From a virus, in IMG/VR virus record IMGVR_UViG_3300031521_001337, positions 124,001-188,000 of that record: a stretch of 64,000 nucleotides of DNA; one strand, written 5' to 3'. How positions within the stretch are numbered: position 1 is the first letter of the stretch; every line of letters begins with the position of its first letter. Under the pieces are notes generated by a model. It saw only the letters and a list, made by a program, of their open reading frames with translations, was not told where the DNA came from and made no database searches. Both the position numbers and the translations under genes were made by a program. This document shows positions 45,351-55,527 of this stretch, piece by piece.

Positions 45351-46460
45351 TTAGTAATAATCATATCCTTCATAATCATTGGAATCATAATTAAAAACAT
45401 TAGTTAGTAATTCAGAACCTGAGAGAGTATATTTATTTAAGTATATTGTTGGTAATTCATCTGTTACATCATCAGTAGTTCCAGGATTATTAAATACAGG
45501 AGTTATACTAAATTCTAATATATTTCCTTCTTCAGAAAATGGAATAGTAATTATATAATCATCTGTAGGTGAACCTAATATAATATCAGTTCATGTTCTT
45601 GTAGCTCAACCATCTAATGAATAGTTTATTCGTAAATGTGTAATATTTCAAGTAGTTTGATTATCAACAGAAATATTAAATGTAGCTTGATAACCTTGTC
45701 CATCTATTTGATCTAAATTATAATAATTTAAATGAAATAAAGGTAAATCTTCAAGTTCAACAGATAAAACTAATTTACCTTTAAAGTTATTTTTACAATA
45801 ATATTTGAAAGTTGGATCATCAAACCAAAATTGGTCAGTTAATGTTCCACCTTTAAAACGTGCATATTCATTTCATACATCCGTTGTAAGGTCAATAAAT
45901 CCATTAGTTAATTGAAGGTATAGTTTGACATTATATATTCTTAAATCTGATGAAATTCGTAAATTTCCTGAGTAATGATAGCGAGTTACATTTGATAAAT
46001 CTAAATCAACTCCTTCAAATACAGTATATTCTCCAGCTTTAAATATATAATTATTTAAAACATTAGAAGTAAATAATGAATATTTTGTTGGATCATTAAA
46101 TGTAAACTGAATTCCATTTCCTACTGATTCTTCTGTTAATATTTGTGGACATGGATAACTTCCAAACTCTACTTGATTAGTATTTTTATTAGCAGATACA
46201 ATATATAATACTCCACCAAATTCTCTTATTCCAATTGGATAAAATCCATCTGTTAAAGATATATATTTTGGAGTTTCTTCTGTCCAATCTGGTGCTTTAA
46301 TCTTTGTATTTCCAGCATCATTTTGTAATGCCATTTCATCTGAATTAAAAGTTATGAAAGTTCCATTTATACAATCAGTTAATGTATTAGAAGGCATCAT
46401 AATTGGATTAATATCGTAATTTAATCCTTCAGAAAAAGTATTTATTGTTTCTTTTTTCAT
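45351..46460 (-). CDS. crAss-like tail muzzle/stabilisation N-terminal protein (TGA=Trp)
   Basis: 369 residues with TGA as Trp. The N terminus MKKETINTFSEGLNYDINP, then TLTDCINGTFITF and LQNDAGN, matches the start of the crAss-like tail stabilisation/muzzle family (pattern GLN-D-NP ... ND.GN). The second half is beta-rich and ends NDYEGYDYY. In relatives known to me this N-terminal part belongs to a longer protein; here the collar gene separates it from the 1,419-aa protein. Its start shares one base with the stop of the GIY-YIG gene. Confidence 0.75.
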
Positions 46461-47404
46461 TAATTAAAAATTTTATATTTAATTATTATTTTCTGTCCAT
46501 CTTTAGTTTTACAATATTTAGTTTTTCCAGATAATACATTAGATGTAGATGAACTTGTTATATTATAATAATCACAAACATCTTTAGCACAATTAAAAGT
46601 TTTAATAAAATTATTTTCAAAATCAAAAATATCAACAATTATTGGTTTTAAAATTTTTTTATCTTCTAAATTAAAATTATCATCTTTATATCTTCAAATT
46701 AATCTTAAATTTTCTAATTTACCACATGTTTGTACTATTCGTTTACAATTTTTTGTCACAGAACTAGGGTCAACATTATAAAATTTTGCTCCATCTTTAA
46801 TACATTGAAATGTATTTATTAATGCTCCATCTTCTGTAAAAATATTAACCCCAAGTTGTAATCCTTCTTTTATTTTTTTAGATCTTTCAGGATTATTTTC
46901 ACAAGCTATTTTAGTATTAATTTTTATTTTTTCTTTATGTCCTTCAGAAAGTGAAATATTTAATTTAGCTTGTCTAATTCTTTCTTTAGATTCATCTGAT
47001 CTTTTTGTTCCTAATTGTAAATCTCTTAATTTTTTTCTAGTTTCTGCAGATACAATTCTTCCTTTACTCCCTATACCACCTAAATTAGAATTATATCCAT
47101 TTTCAAAAGAATCAAACTCTTTAATGTAACTAATTTCTAATTCAAATAATTCGTTATATAAAGAATCTTTATCTATATTCCTACAAATTTTAATAATTTC
47201 TCAATTAAAATTTTCTTCTCCATATTTACGGATTGCATTATAAAAATATGAATTTCGATCTTTATGCTTTTTATTTCTTGCAGCACTTAGATGTTCGGTT
47301 TTTCTTCTTTTTAAAGATCTAATTGTTTCACCAATATAACATTTATTGTTTAATTTACAAGTTGCTTTGTAAATATATCCTTCATATTCATTATCTTTCT
47401 TCAT
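46460..47404 (-). CDS. GIY-YIG homing endonuclease with NUMOD repeats (TGA=Trp)
   Basis: 314 residues. N-terminal GIY-YIG nuclease: GYIYKATC, then CYIGET, a basic helix with KRRKTEH and the distal Asn-Tyr region NGYNSNLGG. DNA-binding part: NUMOD3-like helices (SAETRKKLRD, SDESKERIRQ) and two NUMOD1-like repeats (INTFQCIKDGAKFYNVDPSS and IKTFNCAKDVCDYYNITSSS). TGA codons, including 47201 and one near 46695, are read as Trp, so it is adapted to the phage code. It overlaps both neighbours by a few bases and looks like a free-standing homing gene rather than part of an intron. Confidence 0.88.
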
Positions 47405-48410
47405 TTCTTAATTCTTGTCATGTTTTGTTAGATGGTGTGAACTTGTGTTCATAAGCTTCACCCATATATTCTAAATCTCTAACTTTTAAACTATCTGCTC
47501 AATAACTCCATCCTTTAAAAGTTTTACTTTTAAATCTAAATACATAAATATGTTTTGCTTTATAATAAAGTTCTTCCTTAATTTTACGAGGAATAATATT
47601 ATTAAATTTGACAATTGATTTGCTAGTTTTATTATCTTCTAATCATTTGTTAAATCCGGTTGGATTTAATCCTATATAGTAATATCCATCGAATGGAGTT
47701 TTCTTTCATCCTTCGATCTTTCTTAATTTTCTATCTCTACGAATACTGTATTCTTTAATCTGTATATCAGGAGTTAGTGTTAAATGTCCGATATAAGCTA
47801 AACAATTAATATGTCTTTTTGATATTATAGATATGGCACATCCATACTTTATAGCGGAATGCATACGTCTGAATCCATGTGTCAATAATCTTTTTATTTC
47901 AGGTTTTGTAAAAGTATTGAATTCCATTTGAACTTCATCTATAAAGTCATCTAAGAATACATCTTTTGTTGTGTAAAATTTAACTCCAGAGTTAACTCCT
48001 TCCATAAATTTTCTCTTTAATTCACTCCCAATATATATGGGAATCATTTTAGGATATGCTCTAGTTTTAAAATAATAATTCATAAAATATCCTGTAAAAT
48101 CAGATTCTACAAAATCAACTTCTTGAAATCGTCCATTCTGACGTTGTGTTATAAATTTATCACCCGTTACAATTTCGAAGTCTATATAAGACTCCGCAAC
48201 TGTAGGGATTACAAATCTAACTCTATCATCAATAACTCTATGTAATATTAAACCAAGACAATATCTAAAAGGACCAGCTATAGCATCTTCATATGTTGCA
48301 TTTCATCCATAAGTATCATTAAGATTCCTTCATTTTTTATCAGTAACCTTTGTAGGAGTATTTGAATAAATCTCCCCAGGTGTTAGTCCATGATTAAATA
48401 ATATACGCAT
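47391..48410 (-). CDS. Tail/neck protein of unknown type (TGA=Trp)
   Basis: 339 residues beginning MRILFNHGLTPGEIYSNTP, with several TGA-encoded Trp (for example in KKWRNLND and TYGWNATYE). Basic in the middle, Tyr/Phe-rich, without a motif I can name. Its place between the muzzle-like proteins and the ring-type proteins suggests a tail hub or adaptor. It shares one base with the stop of the next upstream gene and overlaps the GIY-YIG start by 14 bases. Confidence 0.72.
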
Positions 48411-49114
48411 TAACGAGTTGGTTTAAATGATTTACCGAAACGTTTTCTATCTCATGAAGAAGAAACATTAAGGATTTCATCCATTTCATTTTGATTTATA
48501 TATTCGGGTACTCTAGCTTGAGTACACATTAATTTTCATTTCTGTTCAAGTAATTGAGACATTTGAATTATTCCTGAATTCATAGTAATTAAACCTTTCT
48601 TAAAAAATTCAGCTTGCGCACAAAAAGCCGCAACAGCATCAATCTCTCTAACATCTAAATAAGGTAATCCTTCTTCATCAACAATAACTCCTTTATAAAG
48701 AATATTTATTTTATTAAATTTATCAGCTAATTGAATTGTGTTTCCGGTTTGTTGATATTTAATAAATTTACCTGATGAATATCCAAATCCTGTATTATAT
48801 TTTCTTGATTCAACATAACCTTCAATTCATCCATTTTGATTATTTCCAGCTAATGTTGTTGGTGTAGTCTTTTGATAATCTTCATAATCTGCTGTAACAG
48901 CTTCGATTATATCACAATTACAAGGAAGATCTACATAAAAACTACCATCAGCATTTTTTTCAGCTTCAGTTTGGTAGTGATATCATCTATATTGTTTGTT
49001 ACCTATTTTATCTCAAGCAATTAAACCTAATGTTTCAAATTCATCAGGGTTTATTTCAAGACCGTATAATTGTCTCATTTGAGTATACGCTGTATTAAAT
49101 GGAAATCTTTTCAT
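48410..49114 (-). CDS. Neck/ring-type structural protein (TGA=Trp)
   Basis: 234 residues. It starts MKRFPFNTAYTQMRQLYGLE and continues IAWDKIGNKQYRWYHY, where TGA supplies Trp. The C-terminal half is helical (EIDAVAAFCAQAEFFKKGL). The sequence style and position between the tail and capsid genes match the small head-tail connector/ring proteins of crAss-like phages; the specific member cannot be named. It overlaps the next gene's stop. Confidence 0.7.
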
Positions 49115-49785
49115 TAATGAGGAGCTTGTGTGTTAGGTATGGGTTGAGCAGCCATTTGACGATAATAACGTAATTTCTTTTCAGTTAAACGTTTTTTAAT
49201 CTCAGCTGATATAAATGTATAATTTTCTAAATCATCTCCAGCACAACAATCATATTGTGTGAGTTGTCTTGGATCTTTTGGTATAAATATAATTGATACT
49301 TTCTTTAATAACGGAGTATTAAATACTCAACAATCATACATGTTATTTGCATTTGGTGTAGTATCAATATATACGTGAGGTTTATTAGAACCATGTCTAA
49401 GATATCTATGTGATCTAAATCCGTTAATTGTAGTATAAACTTTAAATACAATTTCTTTATGAATTGAACCTAAATAATCAATTGCATCACAACTTAAATC
49501 ATTTACTATTTGAGGAATTTCAAAATGCATTTCAGGTCTACTATAATCAGGAAGATTACAAGGACATTTATCTAATGATTTAGTATCAACATCTACACAA
49601 TTAATAGACATTACTAAATCTCTTTTTGGAACAATTCCTTTTAAAGAATATTCCTTAATAATTTGAAGACGTTCGTCAACACAATCATCTTCTAATTGTT
49701 GTAGTGATAAATTAGGAGTACTTGTTATACCAGCAAGACCTCCAATAATATCATTATATATAGCTGATGCTAATTTAGTTACCAT
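49114..49785 (-). CDS. Ring/neck-type structural protein (TGA=Trp)
   Basis: 223 residues. N-terminal helices (MVTKLASAIYNDIIGGLAG), a Cys-containing middle (INCVDVD, KCPCNLPDY) and a beta region ending in a joined segment after the TGA at 49327 (CWVFNTPLLKKVS). The conserved-looking CPCN and FRSHRYLRHG segments and gene order fit crAss-like neck ring proteins. It follows an in-frame TAA at 49789-49791 and overlaps the next gene. Confidence 0.68.
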
Positions 49786-49795
49786 AAGTTAGATT

Positions 49796-49831
49796 TAATA
49801 AAAAAGGGTGAGGCAAGACGCCCCACCCTTT
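49796..49831 (-). terminator. Rho-independent terminator after the 360-aa Ig-like protein gene
   Basis: AAAGGGTG-GGGC / GCC-CACCCTTT stem with a five-base loop (49803-49831), followed on the - strand by TTTTTTATTA. It lies just after the stop codon at 49848, so the 360-aa gene has its own strong end, as expected for an abundant product. Confidence 0.9.
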
Positions 49832-49847
49832 AAGTAATTAATTAATA

Positions 49848-50930
49848 TTAAGCGATTACTGTAATTGTGATTGTACCAGTTGCACCAGTAGCATCAGTAG
49901 CAGTAATTACTGTAGTTCCAGCAGCTACACCAGTAACTACACCAGTTCCAGCTACAACAGTAGCAGTAGCAGTAGTTCCAGAAGCGAATGTTACAGCTCC
50001 TAATGCTCCAACAGGAGTAATAGTAGTAGTATCACCTACGACGATTAAGTTATCATTAGTAGTTAATTGGAATGCACCAGCACCAGGACTAGAAGCTAAA
50101 ATAGATAAACCAGTATTAGTAATTGCAGTTTCAAATGTTGTTACATTAGCAGCAGGTACATAGAATACATGAGTTGTGATTGAATTACCTTCTGCGAGGA
50201 TTCCATCAGCACTATCTTTTTGGATTTTGTAACGAAGTGTATATTGAGAATAGTTTCCACCAATGATTGGTCTTTCTTCTTTGTTTGTACCAAAGAAACG
50301 AGTGTTTTCATAAGTAGGGAACATAATTGATCTTACCATGAAATCGTCATCTCCAAAACCAACAAGACCAGCAGTTGTAACTGTACCTGTAGCTTTTACT
50401 GTATATTCAGGTTGAATAATTGAGTTAGAGTTTAAAGTTAATGCAACTTCTTCAGTTTGTTTAATTGAGAAAAATCTTTGGTTATTATCAGTAGCGGTTA
50501 ATGTAATAATACCAGAACCACCAGAAGTAGCAGTGATATAAGAGAAACCGAATCTATCTTTAAGTCCGTTAATTTGAGCAATAAGAGCAGTTGCGTCAGT
50601 AGCAGCTACACCTGATGAAAGTACTTCAACTACAACCGGTTTTTTGAAATACAAATAAGTATTTGCATATTCAGAATTGGTTTGTTGAGATAATCTTACA
50701 TCTACTTCTAATCTATTTACTAGCCCACTTGTTGAAGCGGCGATTGTAATTGAAGCTACTTCTTTAACACCAGCACTATAAGCTTTTTTATAAACGCTTA
50801 CGATACCTGCTTTCTTGAAGAAATTTACTCTAGTTACATTCAGACCTTGGGCAGTTCCAGCATATTTAGCTGTAGAACCATTTGAATCTAATTGAGAATT
50901 TAAAATTGTTGTTGTTGTAAATTGATACAT
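49848..50930 (-). CDS. Abundant structural protein with C-terminal Ig-like (BIG2-type) domain
   Basis: 360 residues without Trp and therefore without TGA. The N-terminal ~270 residues, starting MYQFTTTTILNSQLDSNG, are beta-rich. The last ~80 residues form a bacterial Ig-like (BIG2) repeat: VVGDTTTITPVGALGAVTF, then VVTGVAAGTTVITAT. Such domains decorate capsids or tails and can bind carbohydrates. The private terminator and the near-MCP position suggest a capsid auxiliary/decoration protein or head fibre. Confidence 0.75.
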   Translation of the reverse strand: MYQFTTTTILNSQLDSNGSTAKYAGTAQGLNVTRVNFFKKAGIVSVYKKAYSAGVKEVASITIAASTSGLVNRLEVDVRLSQQTNSEYANTYLYFKKPVVVEVLSSGVAATDATALIAQINGLKDRFGFSYITATSGGSGIITLTATDNNQRFFSIKQTEEVALTLNSNSIIQPEYTVKATGTVTTAGLVGFGDDDFMVRSIMFPTYENTRFFGTNKEERPIIGGNYSQYTLRYKIQKDSADGILAEGNSITTHVFYVPAANVTTFETAITNTGLSILASSPGAGAFQLTTNDNLIVVGDTTTITPVGALGAVTFASGTTATATVVAGTGVVTGVAAGTTVITATDATGATGTITITVIA

Positions 50931-50959
50931 TTTTTATAGTTTATATCATTTAAAAATAT

Positions 50960-52147
50960 TTATCTATGTCTTTGTTGTTGTTCTTGTTGTGGACCAGCTA
51001 CTGATGTATTAACAGGAATATGTGATTGTAATCTAGGATCACTAGCATTTTCCATTAATATATTAGTTAGTTCATTTATAATTTCTTGAACAACGTAATC
51101 TGGGAATTCTAATATTTGAGATGTATCTTCTACTGCATCTACCTGTTCTTGTGTAAGTCTGATAAATTGTGGAGATTTTAAATAATCTACATATATTCTT
51201 GTTGGTTGAAAAATCTTATCATCTTTTCCAAATCTTAACTCCATTCTAGTTGCATCTCTATTACCGTAGCGAATATCTTCTTCTCTAGTTATTAAAGATC
51301 TTTCAACACTTTCATAAGTTAAAGTACCTGATGTATTAGATTTAGATACTACAAATGTATCATACATTGATTTAATTGTTAATATATTAGTATTAACATC
51401 TAAAAAGTAGTATGCTCTTTGTATTTTAGGATCTGAACTTACAGATAATTTAGAATATAAATTTGCAAGAGTTCCATTATTAGTAGTATTTATTAATACT
51501 TCTAAAGGATTTGATATAGATGGTGAAGTTTTTAAAGTATATGTAATTCCATTTACTATAATTGTATCTCCATCTACTTCAGTTCCATCTAAATCTAATG
51601 TATAAATATTAAAATTAGTTCCCGATAAGATTGTTTTAGAATCTTCTGTTGGGAATGTATTTATTGTATTTACGTTATGAATATAAAAATAAGGATTAGA
51701 ATATGAAGGTCTTTGATAATAGTTATTAATTATTTGTGACCACATATCTCCAGTTAGACGTTTTGCACCCATTTGTAAATATGAATTAGCATTGTAACAT
51801 TTAAAAGATTTTAATACTTTATATTCTACAATACAATTCAAAATATGTACGTAATCTGGTGGTAAATCTACTTCATAAGTCGCTTGAAATAAAGGACTTG
51901 GTGAAGTAGGTGAGGTATAACCAGGGTATACCGTTTGTAATTTTGGTTCTAAAACAGCAGTACTTTTTAACACTCTCAAATCGTCAGTTTTCTGTTGATT
52001 CATGTCATAAGCGTTATACATTTTATTAACGTATTGCAAAATTGCTTTATTAATAAAATAGTTATAATCTTCCAACAATAAACTTGGAGCATTGACTTTA
52101 TTTAATTCTGTTAGAGCTGCTTCAAATAGTTGGCTAGCTGTGATAAT
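50960..52147 (-). CDS. Ring-type structural protein with non-ATG start
   Basis: 395 residues if translation begins at the ATT at 52147; 372 if at the TTG at 52078. No ATG exists between the upstream in-frame TAA (52157-52159) and TTG 52078. The segment before the TTG (ITASQLFEAALTELNK) clearly continues the N-terminal helix of this protein type, which favours the earlier start. The next part, LEDYNYFINKAILQYVNK, resembles crAss-like ring/connector proteins. C-terminal Gln-rich tail. The unusual start lies 22 bases after the GIY-YIG gene. All Trp codons seen are TGG. Confidence 0.72.
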   Translation of the reverse strand: MITASQLFEAALTELNKVNAPSLLLEDYNYFINKAILQYVNKMYNAYDMNQQKTDDLRVLKSTAVLEPKLQTVYPGYTSPTSPSPLFQATYEVDLPPDYVHILNCIVEYKVLKSFKCYNANSYLQMGAKRLTGDMWSQIINNYYQRPSYSNPYFYIHNVNTINTFPTEDSKTILSGTNFNIYTLDLDGTEVDGDTIIVNGITYTLKTSPSISNPLEVLINTTNNGTLANLYSKLSVSSDPKIQRAYYFLDVNTNILTIKSMYDTFVVSKSNTSGTLTYESVERSLITREEDIRYGNRDATRMELRFGKDDKIFQPTRIYVDYLKSPQFIRLTQEQVDAVEDTSQILEFPDYVVQEIINELTNILMENASDPRLQSHIPVNTSVAGPQQEQQQRHR

Positions 52148-52168
52148 TGTATAGTTTTAATAATTTAA

Positions 52169-53062
52169 TTATATTATCTTATTTGGAGGATTATCTGATC
52201 TGGTTCATAAAAATCCATTACACGATCTTTTTAATTTTATAGCAGAACTAATACTAGCTAATTTTAAATCTAGTTTATTTTTAGCTTGAATAATAGTATC
52301 AAAACTATCAATATATATTCCATCTAAAGAATATCTATTTAATTTTTCTGATTTTTTATTAACTATTATTTGTAATTTATCATATTTTTCAGTACTTATA
52401 AAGTATCCTGAAATTTTATAATTTGCTCTAATAGCTCTATTAAGATTTCCAGAATTTGTATCTAAAAATAATATAGCATCTGACATTTTTTCAAATTCTT
52501 CTACTAAAAATCCATCAACATCATAAATATAATATTTATTAGGATTATGTAGATTATATTCTGAAATATTTATTAGATTATTATAACTCCATAAAAACCC
52601 ATTACAAGTTCTTTTTTCATTAATTGCTCCATATATATTAGATATATCTCTTTCTATAATTTTACTAGCTTCTATAGCAGATTCATATGATTTTAATAAA
52701 TTTCCGTTAAAATCAAATTGATAAACAAAATTATATGGTCTAGGTCTTCCTTTTCCACCTAATGATGTATTGTATGTTTTATCACTATTTATAAATTCTT
52801 CAGTAACTAATTCTGATTCTTTTATATACGCATCTTCTTCTTTTTCAAATACATATAAAATATCTCTTTTAAAATTTGATATTCCATGTTTTATTATTGC
52901 AAAATGAAAAGGACGAATAGGATAATTCAAATAATGTGTATTGTTTAAATTAAATCCATTTCCTAAATATCCATCAAAAATATCAGGATTTTCAGTTTTA
53001 TGTACTCCAATATAAATTTTATTGTTAATTAAACAAGTAGTTTTGTAAACAATGTATTTCAT
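52169..53062 (-). CDS. GIY-YIG homing endonuclease with NUMOD1-like repeats
   Basis: 297 residues. N-terminal GIY-YIG domain: KYIVYKTTC, then KIYIGVHKTE, a Gly-Asn segment YLGNGF and the Glu-containing helix EEDAYIKESELV. Then three similar DNA-binding repeats of about 45-50 residues, each with a strand (YQFDFNGNLLKSY, YIYDVDGFLVEEF, NRYSLDGIYIDSF) and a helix; two end CNGFLW, one of these Trp being TGA (52205). It sits in the narrow gap between the 304-aa and ring-type genes. Probably a mobile gene inserted without an intron. Confidence 0.87.
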
Positions 53063-53085
53063 ATATAATTATATTATGGTTAATA

Positions 53086-54000
53086 TTATTTTTTAGATGT
53101 TGGTCCTTTTTTGACAGTAACTGTTTCAACAGGTTCTTCATAATAAGGAATATCTTTAGTGATATCTTCTTGAGCAACGTCAATTTCACGTTTAGTCATT
53201 AACTCAGGATAAGTTTCACGTTTAATAGAATCTAATAGTTTTTTGAATCTAATATCTCTTAGGAATGTTATTGTTGATTCTAATGAACCTCCAAGCATTT
53301 TATCATCGTATTTATATATTCCGTCTGAACGTCTAATTACTCCACGATCAACTGCATCGAGAATAAACAAATGCATTTTCCAATCTTCTCCTTCGTATAA
53401 TTCAATTATCCTTTTTGGAGTTTTCTCAGCGATTTCAACTAGATAATCTAGTATATCAGCAGGGATTGCATTTCCTAAATTGCGTCCTAACACTCTACAT
53501 TTTTTGATTCTTTCCGATTCTGAATCTTCATAGATATAACTTAAAGCTCTATAAACAAATTGTTTTTTGTCCATTTTAACTTTAGTAAGTTCTCCTGGTC
53601 TTTCAACATATAAATCAGCAATGCCATATTTACGAGCACCACCATCTACAATTAAATTACCATCTGAATCTCTTTGGAATCTATCTTTTGCAATCCAGTT
53701 ACAATATTCAATAGCTTCTCATTTAGCTTTATCTATTACATCATCTAAGTCAAATGAAGTTCCGTCCACTATTTCAAATACGTGATCGGCTGCAATATAA
53801 TGGGCTTCACCATTACTCATTTTAGTAATATCATCTTCTGACAAAACCATTTCGGTAGCACCTTTATTGACATCACCTCTGACTAATCTAACACAATCGG
53901 GGTATCTTCCTGTACGTGGATTTGGACAGGGTTGTATAAAGTACGTTTGATTAACTTTTCCATAAGCACTTCTAAGAATTATTTCATTATTCATATTCAT
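53086..54000 (-). CDS. Head-region protein next to the capsid gene (TGA=Trp)
   Basis: 304 residues after joining two fragments through TGA at 53719 (DKAKWEAIEYCNW). N terminus MNMNNEIILRSAYGKVNQTY. The first ~90 residues look like a compact beta domain with FIQPCPNPRTGRYPDCV; the second part is helical and charged, ending in a Lys-rich tail. No family recognised. Placed directly after the capsid gene, so a head completion, vertex or connector role is the likely guess. Confidence 0.68.
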
Positions 54001-54043
54001 ATTTTTTTGTATTTTTTAATTTTCATCTACTTGTAAAATATCT

Positions 54044-54071
54044 AAAATTAGGGGAAGGTTAATCCTTCCCC
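54044..54071 (-). terminator. Rho-independent terminator after the capsid gene
   Basis: GGGGAAGG / CCTTCCCC perfect eight-pair stem with a five-base loop (54051-54071), followed on the - strand by TAATTTT. It lies 12 bases after the MCP stop codon and should make the capsid message discrete. Confidence 0.88.
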
Positions 54072-54082
54072 ATTTTTTATTA

Positions 54083-55513
54083 CTAAACTTCTTCAATAAT
54101 GAATGATTTATAAGGAGCGAATGCTGCAATACCAGAGTATCCTGCAACGATCAATTTAGATCCTGCGATTGGAGAACTAACGATACCACTAGTGATACCA
54201 TCTACACCACCAACACCTGGATATTTAGATGTTACAAATTCTGCACCTTCTAATGTAAATGCTGCGATAGCTGGTTGATTTGTTGAAACGTCAGGTGACA
54301 TATCAAGACAAATACCGTATCCTTTTCTATCATATTCTTTAGTAAGAGCACGATCAACCATGAATGTTACCATATTACCGGCAATTTCATAAGAAGTGAA
54401 AGTTCCACCAACTTTGATAGGATTATCAGCTTTAACCATTGATTGAGCTGCTTTAGAATACATCATTGTTGGAGTTGATCCCCACAATTTCAACCAGTCT
54501 CCTAAAGTAGAGTTAATTTGACCCCAAAGTCTATCATTAACAATAAATGTGTAACTGTTACCAATTGCATTTGCTGCTTTTTGATTCATTTGATCAATTA
54601 CTGTATTGATGATGTTTACATTCAATTTAGCATATTTATACTTAGATGCAAATCTTTCGATTTGAGGAATAAGACCATCACCCGCGATAAGTGGACGACC
54701 ATCTTCTGTAAGTACAGTAGATTTACCATTAACATCCATAGTTGTTTTTCCCCATAGTAAGTGGTTATTTTTAACTGTTTGGAAGTTTTCAAACAAATCT
54801 TTTTCCATTTTGTTTAACTTAAAGATCTTTTCTTTCAAGTCTCCAGCTCCATCTCCTGATGCAATTTTGATAAATTGATCTTCCATTTGAGCATAACGAG
54901 AAGAGTAAGAAATGTCATTTCTATGTTCTGTGATCCATTGACGATGTTTTTCAATGTTTGATTGATACTTAGTATAACCTTCTTCATGGTACTCAGGCAT
55001 AATATTAGATAAGAAACGAGTTGTTCCACCTACTTGACATGCTGAAGCATCAAGAATTGAAGAGAAATCTGCATCAATTAATTGAACCGTATATTCCCAG
55101 AATACATCTGCTTTTCTTTGTGGGGTTGCTTTAACAATACATTGCTGACGCGATCCGTCAATTTTGAATGTATCATATTTTTCATAATATCTTTCTTTGA
55201 AATACATTATGATATCTGCACCACCTGCACCAGTACCCGTTGGTGCTGCTGCGAATTCAACTCTTTTTACGAATTCTACATCAATTTCCCATTCTACCAT
55301 TAAGGTATTAAGTGGTTGAAATTTATTAGCTGTTTTAGAGTTGTAATAAATGTTCATTAAGGCTTCTGTTAAGAAAGTCGCTGTATTATGTGTATACATG
55401 CGAGCCATAACTCCCATCATTTTAGGACGAGTTCCTAAAAGTTTGTAGAAATCCTCATAGGTTCTACTGTGTGCCAATTCTGGCTTTACGTTAACGTAAC
55501 TTGCTACTACCAT
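54083..55513 (-). CDS. Probable major capsid protein
   Basis: 476 residues, one uninterrupted frame ending in TAG. All seven Trp codons are TGG; there is no TGA. The N terminus MVVASYVNVKPELAHSRTYE and the C-terminal Gly-rich segment (KYPGVGGVDGITSGIVSSP, then YSGIAAFAPYKSFIIEE) resemble crAss-like capsid proteins. Length, the upstream acidic scaffold-like gene and a strong private terminator all support this role. A perfect 14-base palindrome (55486-55499) lies just inside the gene. Confidence 0.82.
   Translation of the reverse strand: MVVASYVNVKPELAHSRTYEDFYKLLGTRPKMMGVMARMYTHNTATFLTEALMNIYYNSKTANKFQPLNTLMVEWEIDVEFVKRVEFAAAPTGTGAGGADIIMYFKERYYEKYDTFKIDGSRQQCIVKATPQRKADVFWEYTVQLIDADFSSILDASACQVGGTTRFLSNIMPEYHEEGYTKYQSNIEKHRQWITEHRNDISYSSRYAQMEDQFIKIASGDGAGDLKEKIFKLNKMEKDLFENFQTVKNNHLLWGKTTMDVNGKSTVLTEDGRPLIAGDGLIPQIERFASKYKYAKLNVNIINTVIDQMNQKAANAIGNSYTFIVNDRLWGQINSTLGDWLKLWGSTPTMMYSKAAQSMVKADNPIKVGGTFTSYEIAGNMVTFMVDRALTKEYDRKGYGICLDMSPDVSTNQPAIAAFTLEGAEFVTSKYPGVGGVDGITSGIVSSPIAGSKLIVAGYSGIAAFAPYKSFIIEEV
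55486..55499. repeat. 14-base perfect palindrome TTACGTTAACGTAA
   Basis: A self-complementary 14-mer within codons 5-10 of the capsid gene. It could be a protein-binding site or chance; it encodes Tyr-Val-Asn-Val-Lys without strain. Confidence 0.6.
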
Positions 55514-55527
55514 TGTAATCTAATTTT

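Noticed and set aside
46460-47404. GIY-YIG gene inside an intron of a tail gene
   Set aside because: Both neighbours have their own start and stop that overlap the endonuclease by 1-14 bases.
6458-48410. Late genes as a field of pseudogenes or frameshifts
   Set aside because: The fragments of each gene are always in the same frame, separated only by TGA, and the joined proteins have conserved motifs across the joins.
49867-50163. 98-aa Val/Ala/Pro-rich + strand frame
   Set aside because: An antisense image of the Ig-like domain repeats.
53911-53935. CCTGT/ACAGG inverted repeat in the 304-aa gene
   Set aside because: Only five pairs with a long loop; not distinguishable from chance.
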